Below the pieces are notes generated by a model, which saw nothing but the letters and a program-made list of their open reading frames with translations, did no database searches and was not told the DNA's origin. The position numbers and the translations under genes were made by a program. Shown here in pieces: positions 59,518 to 64,000 of a DNA stretch of 64,000 nt. Each line of letters starts with the position of its first letter. Positions within the stretch are counted from its first letter, which is position 1. Where the stretch lies: contig JAKIVS010000004.1 of the NCBI GenBank assembly GCA_022750435.1, positions 56,573-120,572 of the forward strand. The letters run 5' to 3'. Source of the stretch: Thermoplasmata archaeon. GTDB lineage: Archaea; Thermoplasmatota; Thermoplasmata; Lutacidiplasmatales; UBA184.

Positions 59518-60717
59518 GTGCCGGGAAAGGACGAGTTCACCGTCACCCCGTACGAGGTCAAGGGCCGCATCGACTACGCCCGCCTCAAGGAACTGTTCGG
59601 CACGGAGGACCTGACCCCGACCCTCCTCGACCGACTGCGAGCGGCGGCCGGCCGCCCCCTCCCACCCAGCCTCGAGCGGGGCGTCTACTACTCCCACCGG
59701 AACCTGGGGATGATCCTCGACGCCCACGCGAAGGGCCGACCGTTCTTCCTCTACTCGGGACGGGGCCCCTCCGGCCCGCTCCACACTTCCCACCTGCTCG
59801 CCTTCGAGCTGTCGCTCTGGTTCCAGCAGGCATTCGGCGCCGAGATGTGGATCCAGATCACCGACGATGAGAAGGTCTGGGCCAAAACCGACCTCCCCCG
59901 GTCGGAGACGTACCGCTGGGGGATGGAGAACCTCGCCGACCTGCTCGCCCTCGGCTTCGACGCGAAGAAGACGCACGTCTTCTTCGACACCCGTTCGATC
60001 GCGGCGATGTACCCGCTCGCGGTCGATATCGCACGGAAGATCCCGTACTCGACCGTGAAGGCGGTCTTCGGCTTTCCGCCGTCGACGAACGTTGGCCTCG
60101 TGTTCTACACGGCGTTGCAGAGCGTCCCGTGCTTCTACCCGTCGTGGGTCGCTGGGAAGGACGTGCCGTGCCTGATCCCGTGCGGCATCGACCAGGACCC
60201 GCATTTCCGGGTCACCCGGGACCTTGCCGACCGGCTCGGCTACCCGAAGCCCGCCCTCCTCCACAGCCAGATGATGCCCGGCCTTCTCGGCCAGGACCGC
60301 GTGATGTCCACGACGGGGGAGCAGAAGGACAACGCCCTGTTCCTCTCCGACCCGCCGAAAGAGGTCGAGCGCAAGCTGAAGAAGGCGTTCACCGGCGGGC
60401 GGGCCACCGTCGAGGAGCAACGCCGTCTCGGCGCGACACCCGAGATATGCTCCGTGTGGGCCCTCTGGAGGACGAAATTTGCACCCGATGCGAAGGAGTT
60501 CGACCGGATCACCGGGGATTGCCGCTCCGGCGCCCTCCTGTGTGGAGATTGTAAGGGGATGCTCATCGAACGGGTCAACGGCGAACTGGCCCGCCACCAG
60601 GAGGCTCGTGAGAAGGTCTTGGAATGGATGGAATCGACCATCGTTGAAGCGCCACCCTACGGGCTGGACGTCCGGGCCGCCGGCGGGGCGGCTCCCGCCC
60701 CCTCAACCGACAGGTAA
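59518..60717 (+). CDS. trpS: Tryptophanyl-tRNA synthetase
   Basis: 399 residues, archaeal/eukaryal-type class I TrpRS. HIGH-equivalent PSGPLHTSHLLAFEL near residue 83, IQITDDEKVWAKTDL, VFGFPPSTNVGLVFYTALQ, PCLIPCGIDQDPHFRVTRDLA and FTGGRATVEEQRRLGA are recognisable. The KMSKS loop reads DRVMSTTGEQ, so the first Lys is replaced and the motif is degenerate. GTG start. Last third has CRSGALLCGDCKG, with Cys not usually recalled there. The gene follows the zinc-binding protein. Confidence 0.9.
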   Translation: MPGKDEFTVTPYEVKGRIDYARLKELFGTEDLTPTLLDRLRAAAGRPLPPSLERGVYYSHRNLGMILDAHAKGRPFFLYSGRGPSGPLHTSHLLAFELSLWFQQAFGAEMWIQITDDEKVWAKTDLPRSETYRWGMENLADLLALGFDAKKTHVFFDTRSIAAMYPLAVDIARKIPYSTVKAVFGFPPSTNVGLVFYTALQSVPCFYPSWVAGKDVPCLIPCGIDQDPHFRVTRDLADRLGYPKPALLHSQMMPGLLGQDRVMSTTGEQKDNALFLSDPPKEVERKLKKAFTGGRATVEEQRRLGATPEICSVWALWRTKFAPDAKEFDRITGDCRSGALLCGDCKGMLIERVNGELARHQEAREKVLEWMESTIVEAPPYGLDVRAAGGAAPAPSTDR

Positions 60718-60740
60718 TTCCACGTCAACCGGCATATTCT

Positions 60741-61289
60741 GTGCCGATGGCAGCTCCCGGACCGACCCGTCGGTCAATTGACGGACTTCGCAACGCCACG
60801 ATCGCCCTCATCGTCGCCGTGGCGATTATCAGCGTCGTACTCTGGGCGACCTTCGAGCTACCATCCTCTCCACCCCCAAACGCCGGGTGTGGCCCGTGCG
60901 GCTCCGCGACGGCGATTGGAACGCCCACTGCCCAGGGCGGGCCCGGCGACTACTCGTATGTGATGGGGATTACGCCGTCCTCGGGTCTCCGCTGGGGCGG
61001 GAGCTCCTTCGAGATCACGACGTCGAGCGGCAAGTTGCTGACCCCGACCTCAAGCTGGACAGTGGTGATCTTCTCGTCTGGCGCTGGGGGGGGTTCTCCT
61101 GTGGCAGCCTACGACTTCACGAGCACGACTTGGACGAGCGGATGGGACGTGCTCGCCACCTCCGGGCAGACCATCCACCTGGAGCTTGGCGCGACCGATC
61201 TGCATGGCCAGGCGGACAAGTTTCTCCTCTTCCTGACCCCGACTCCCGATTCCGGTCAGGGCGGGTCGATCTCGACCTCGCTCCCGTAG
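60741..61289 (+). CDS. Membrane-anchored secreted protein
   Basis: 182 residues. One N-terminal hydrophobic helix at about 21-40 (ATIALIVAVAIISVVLWATF) with an RR before it, followed by a Pro/Gly/Ser/Thr-rich extracellular portion without charge (SYVMGITPSSGLRWGGSSFEI..., TSGQTIHLELGATDLHG). The pattern resembles archaeal pilin-like or DUF1628-type proteins, but a class III signal-peptide site is not clear. GTG 60741 or ATG 60747 may start. The AT/Thr content is unlike the neighbours, as usual for surface proteins. Confidence 0.6.
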   Translation: MPMAAPGPTRRSIDGLRNATIALIVAVAIISVVLWATFELPSSPPPNAGCGPCGSATAIGTPTAQGGPGDYSYVMGITPSSGLRWGGSSFEITTSSGKLLTPTSSWTVVIFSSGAGGGSPVAAYDFTSTTWTSGWDVLATSGQTIHLELGATDLHGQADKFLLFLTPTPDSGQGGSISTSLP

Positions 61290-61298
61290 TCGTTCGGA

Positions 61299-61742
61299 TT
61301 ATCCAACGCTGCCAACGGTGGTCCCCTGGGCCGGACCCGGGGCGTCGGACGGAATCTCCCTGTTGTGGAAGACCAGGATCCGCCACGGCTCAGCGTTCTC
61401 CCTGGTGACGACCAGGGCCATTAGTCCCCGACTGGGCGGGCGCACGGCGCCCGCGTTGTCGCGAGCGCCGGTCATGGACCACCAGACATCCACCGCGGCG
61501 ACGTCCGGACGGATATCCCGGATCTTGAGACCGTCGACCGTGAGGACGCTGTCTTTGAACATACCTTGGAATCCGGCGGAGTGGTGCGCGCGGACGCCGA
61601 CGCGTCCCCCGGCTCGATTTCCCCTCCAGCTCGTGTACAGCGCGTCCTCGGCAAAGACTCCGGCAAGGCGGCCGGCGTCGTGCGCGTTCCAGGCGCCTCG
61701 GAATTCCGAGATGAGGGCGCGGATCGCCCGGTCGGAGGCCAC
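61299..61742 (-). CDS. SnoaL/DUF4440-like (SgcJ/EcaC family) protein
   Basis: 147 residues from GTG 61742. Cone-shaped alpha+beta barrel signature: ALISEFRGAWNAHDAGRLAGVFAEDALYTSWRG, then FKDSVLTVDGLKIRDIRPDVAAVDVWWSMTG and WRILVFHNREI. Family members include polyketide cyclases, isomerases and stress proteins. No catalytic set is obvious. The gene follows the S66 peptidase on the same strand by 35 bases. Confidence 0.78.
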   Translation of the reverse strand: MASDRAIRALISEFRGAWNAHDAGRLAGVFAEDALYTSWRGNRAGGRVGVRAHHSAGFQGMFKDSVLTVDGLKIRDIRPDVAAVDVWWSMTGARDNAGAVRPPSRGLMALVVTRENAEPWRILVFHNREIPSDAPGPAQGTTVGSVG

Positions 61743-61777
61743 GGTGGGGGAACGGTTCCCGGGCTTGAAGGTCCCGG

Positions 61778-62818
61778 CTAGGCGACTGCGGGTTCCGTGA
61801 GGGTCAGCGTCCCCGTGATGGGGTCGAGCCGGGCCCGACCCCCGACGGGAAGTACCCACTGAGGGTCCGTGTGCCCGAAGTCGAATCCGGTCACGATCGG
61901 AAGGTCCGTCCGGCCGAACTCCTCGAGGATGACCTGCCGGATCCCCGCATCGAGCTCGCGGCGTTCGGCATCGGTGTATCCCCGCGGCCGAGCGAACAGG
62001 AGTCCGGCCAATCGGTCGAGGACGCCGGAGACGCCGTAGTTCCGGAGCCATCGTACGACGGCCTTCGGGGGCGGGTGCTCCTCGGAGGTTTCGAGGAAGA
62101 GGAGCGTGCCACTGAAGAACTCGGTGGGCGGGAACTGAGGAGTTCCCTTCAGCCCTTCGAGCGTCTCGATGCAGCCACCGAAGAGCTCGCCCTCCGCGGC
62201 GCGGTCCCCGTTCAGGACATGGGGCGACTCGGAAGGTCGCGTCGGTTTGGTTCTCCCCAACGAGGCCGGGTCTCCCCAGTCGAGGTACCCCTCGGAGAAG
62301 TGGGGGAACGGACGGTACTCGTACCGGGCGGCCGGGTCCACAAGGACGGCCCGGAGCTGCTCCCCGAATGAGGGGGGCATCGCCGACCACTGCGAGATCC
62401 CCGCCATGATGCTCGGGCCGTGGAACGAGACGACGCCGCATCGGCGGACCCAGGTCAGGAGCGTCACGGAGTCGGAGTAGCCGACGACGACCTTCGGATG
62501 GCGGCGGGGAAGTTCCGGATCCAGGTACCGGACGATTCGCATCGCGTCGTTGCCCCCGATGGAGCACCAGATGGCCCGGACCTCCGGGTCATCGAACGCC
62601 GCGTTGATGTCGCCGGCCCGCTTCTCGGGGTGACGGGCCGACTCGTCCGCGTCCAACCGGGCATTCGGCATCTCGCGAACGACGAGGCCGAGTTCGCGCT
62701 CGAGCGCCCGCAGGCCGTGCTCGTACACCGCCGGAAATCGGGACGGGCCTCCCCACGACGGAGAGACGATGGCGACCGTGTCCCCGCGGCGGAGCCGGCC
62801 GGGCTTCACCGGCCCCAT
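61778..62818 (-). CDS. S66-family serine peptidase (LD-carboxypeptidase/MccF-like)
   Basis: 346 residues. VSPSWGGPSRFP N-terminal, GGNDAMRIVRYLD, the nucleophile Ser in GYSDSVTLLTWV, catalytic Glu in GELFGGCIETL and His in FDFGHTDPQWVLPVG complete the S66 Ser-Glu-His set. In bacteria LdcA trims peptidoglycan and MccF cleaves microcin C; archaea lack peptidoglycan, so a MccF-like detoxification or recycling of other amide substrates is likelier. The TPR gene follows by three bases on the same strand. Confidence 0.9.
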   Translation of the reverse strand: MGPVKPGRLRRGDTVAIVSPSWGGPSRFPAVYEHGLRALERELGLVVREMPNARLDADESARHPEKRAGDINAAFDDPEVRAIWCSIGGNDAMRIVRYLDPELPRRHPKVVVGYSDSVTLLTWVRRCGVVSFHGPSIMAGISQWSAMPPSFGEQLRAVLVDPAARYEYRPFPHFSEGYLDWGDPASLGRTKPTRPSESPHVLNGDRAAEGELFGGCIETLEGLKGTPQFPPTEFFSGTLLFLETSEEHPPPKAVVRWLRNYGVSGVLDRLAGLLFARPRGYTDAERRELDAGIRQVILEEFGRTDLPIVTGFDFGHTDPQWVLPVGGRARLDPITGTLTLTEPAVA

Positions 62819-62821
62819 CGG

Positions 62822-63592
62822 CTACCCGACCTCGGGACGATGCTCCGGGGTCGGTGGCTGGGGGCGCCGCGTCGTCGGCGGCAGGACCGGCCCGGCGGCC
62901 ATGGTGCCGGGAAGCTGTTCCCCATCGGGGTCCTCGGGGGAGGCGGCCGCGGCGACCAGCTGGAGCATCGGGCGGAATAGCGAACGAGACGCCCGCTCGG
63001 GGTCGAGAGTGTAGGCGCGTTCGTAGGCGGCGATCGCCTCATCCTCCTCGCCGAGGCTGAGGAGCGAGAGGGCGAGGTCGATCCAGCTCCGGGCTTCCCG
63101 GGCGGTCTCCTTCTCGCCGACCTCGGAGAGGTGGACGTCCCCCGTCTCGGTCGACCGGAGAGGTTCTTCGAGCGGGCGTTCGCCGGTCTCCCGCGAGAGG
63201 ACGAGGGCCCGCTCAAACGCTGCGGACGCCGCGTCCTCCTCGCCGCATTCGGCGAGGGCGACACCGAGGCGGTGCCAGGCGACAAGATCCTCGGGGACCA
63301 GCGCTACGGCGTGGCGGTAGGCGCTCGCGGCCTCCGGCCACTCCGAACGGAGCGAGCGGGCGACGCCGAGGTGGAACCAGGCTTCCGCGTTCTGCGGGGC
63401 CAGCGCGATGGCGCGGGAGAGCGACCCCTCGGCGTCGGCCGCCTTTCCGAGGTGCGCCTGGGCCATACCTAGGTACGACCACGCGCGCGCATTCAGGGGA
63501 TCCTCGTGGAGGACCTCCTGGAACGCCCGCACGGCCTTGTCGTGCTCCTTCTGGAGGAGGTAGTGCACCCCCAGATCGAATCGTTGGCTCAC
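62822..63592 (-). CDS. TPR-repeat protein
   Basis: 256 residues from GTG 63592. Five to six tetratricopeptide units: AVRAFQEVLHEDPLNARAWSYLGMAQAHLGK, AEGSLSRAIALAPQNAEAWFHLGVARSL, AASAYRHAVALVPEDLVAWHRLGVALAE and ALSLLSLGEEDEAIAAYERAYTLDPER, then a Pro-rich tail. Soluble. A farther GTG at 63697 adds low-complexity sequence; the AT-rich CTTAAAG at about 63700 could be its promoter. Scaffold role assumed. Confidence 0.8.
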   Translation of the reverse strand: MSQRFDLGVHYLLQKEHDKAVRAFQEVLHEDPLNARAWSYLGMAQAHLGKAADAEGSLSRAIALAPQNAEAWFHLGVARSLRSEWPEAASAYRHAVALVPEDLVAWHRLGVALAECGEEDAASAAFERALVLSRETGERPLEEPLRSTETGDVHLSEVGEKETAREARSWIDLALSLLSLGEEDEAIAAYERAYTLDPERASRSLFRPMLQLVAAAASPEDPDGEQLPGTMAAGPVLPPTTRRPQPPTPEHRPEVG

Positions 63593-63855
63593 GGCGAACC
63601 CGGCAAGCGTGGGACGGGGGCGTTGGGGAAAAAGCCTCTCCTCGCTCGGAAACGGCCCGGGACGGGTCCCGCGTGCCGCACCGTGTCGTGGCGTCACGAG
63701 CTTTAAGTAGGCGACCCAATTCCGACGCCTCGTAGAAACCCGTAGCCTCGACTCCGTCGAGCCCGCCCCGGCTGATTTTTCAGACGAGTTTGGACTTGAT
63801 AGGGCCGAAGCCGAGGGTCGCTACAAACGCGAAACGCGAAAAAGAGGAACACGCC

Positions 63856-64000
63856 ATGGAGAAGACCCTGACCAAAGTGAGAGACCTGACTCCGAGCTCG
63901 AAGCAAGTGAACGTCCACGCGAAGGTAGTCAACGTGGGCGAGGCGAAGGAGGTCATGGGAAAGTACGGCGACCCCCGCAAGGTAGCGGAGGCCGTCATCG
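63856..64000 (+). CDS. Replication protein A-like ssDNA-binding protein (3' partial)
   Basis: Runs off the window after 48 codons. MEKTLTKVRDLTPSSKQVNV... VHAKVVNVGEAKEV is the opening of an archaeal RPA OB fold (VxDLxPxxxxVxxxVKVVxxGExREV). ATG at 63856 follows AAAGAGGAACACGCC with a GAGG Shine-Dalgarno-like run. The upstream 157 bases contain short AT patches and no other ORF of note. Confidence 0.78.
   Translation, partial: MEKTLTKVRDLTPSSKQVNVHAKVVNVGEAKEVMGKYGDPRKVAEAVI

Noticed and set aside
1..64000. CRISPR array, insertion sequence or prophage
   Set aside because: No regularly spaced repeats, transposase, integrase or terminal repeats were seen; the intein is the only mobile element recognised.

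Overview
The window is a gene-dense, very GC-rich (roughly two thirds G+C by eye) archaeal chromosome segment. Archaeal markers are an A/V-type ATP synthase, PurP-type purine synthesis, ribosomal protein L37e beside an LSm protein, an archaeal-type S15, an archaeal/eukaryal-type TrpRS, an RPA-like protein and short AT-rich TATA boxes set so close to start codons that many mRNAs should be leaderless. A bacterial-type GyrA, adenosylcobalamin-dependent ribonucleotide reductase, a VKOR/DUF929 disulfide pair and an intein in the P-loop of ATP synthase subunit A (a site also used in Thermoplasma) point to an uncultured high-GC member of the Thermoplasmatota. That placement is inference; no rRNA or tRNA gene was found.

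Layout. 1-6.6 kb (+): partial purP, gcvT, a large AAA/TPR signalling ATPase, nadC and nadA. 6.6-11.9 kb: two membrane proteins, PolX with a degenerate PHP domain, GNAT, a DUF2400 protein with an EndoIII-like cysteine loop. 11.8-18.9 kb (-): NrdJ followed by GH15, GT4 and HAD, probably glucan or trehalose metabolism. 19.2-26.1 kb: zinc ribbon, ABC exporter with an operator-like palindrome, a basic two-repeat miniprotein with a clear terminator, RNase Z-HutI, the DUF929-VKOR pair, DUF169.

26.3-36.4 kb: ATP synthase split into two convergent operons, K-E-C (+) and F-A-B-D-x-H-I (-), whose promoters share an identical 10-mer. AtpA carries a 461-residue intein, and x is an unlisted 43-codon single-span membrane ORF. 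36.4-41.6 kb: ferredoxin, DUF72, MFS exporter with an inverted repeat flanking its TATA box, zinc ribbon, AbiEi-like regulator, methyltransferase.

41.7-45.3 kb holds the most interesting locus: a Rad51-fold protein without Walker A or B, an 88-residue protein and a B-family polymerase of the PolB2 type with altered active-site motifs. It resembles in architecture the bacterial ImuA/DnaE2 mutasome cassettes. 45-50.6 kb: HEAT-repeat protein, double GNAT, an unknown protein, a degenerate M29 peptidase homologue, alkyladenine glycosylase. 50.6-58.2 kb: LSm-L37e, kinases, DHPS, and the rps15-DHH-gyrA operon. 58.3-64 kb: tandem winged-helix paralogues with an inverted repeat over a promoter, TrpRS, an anchored surface protein, SnoaL-like, S66 peptidase, TPR protein and the 5' end of an RPA gene.
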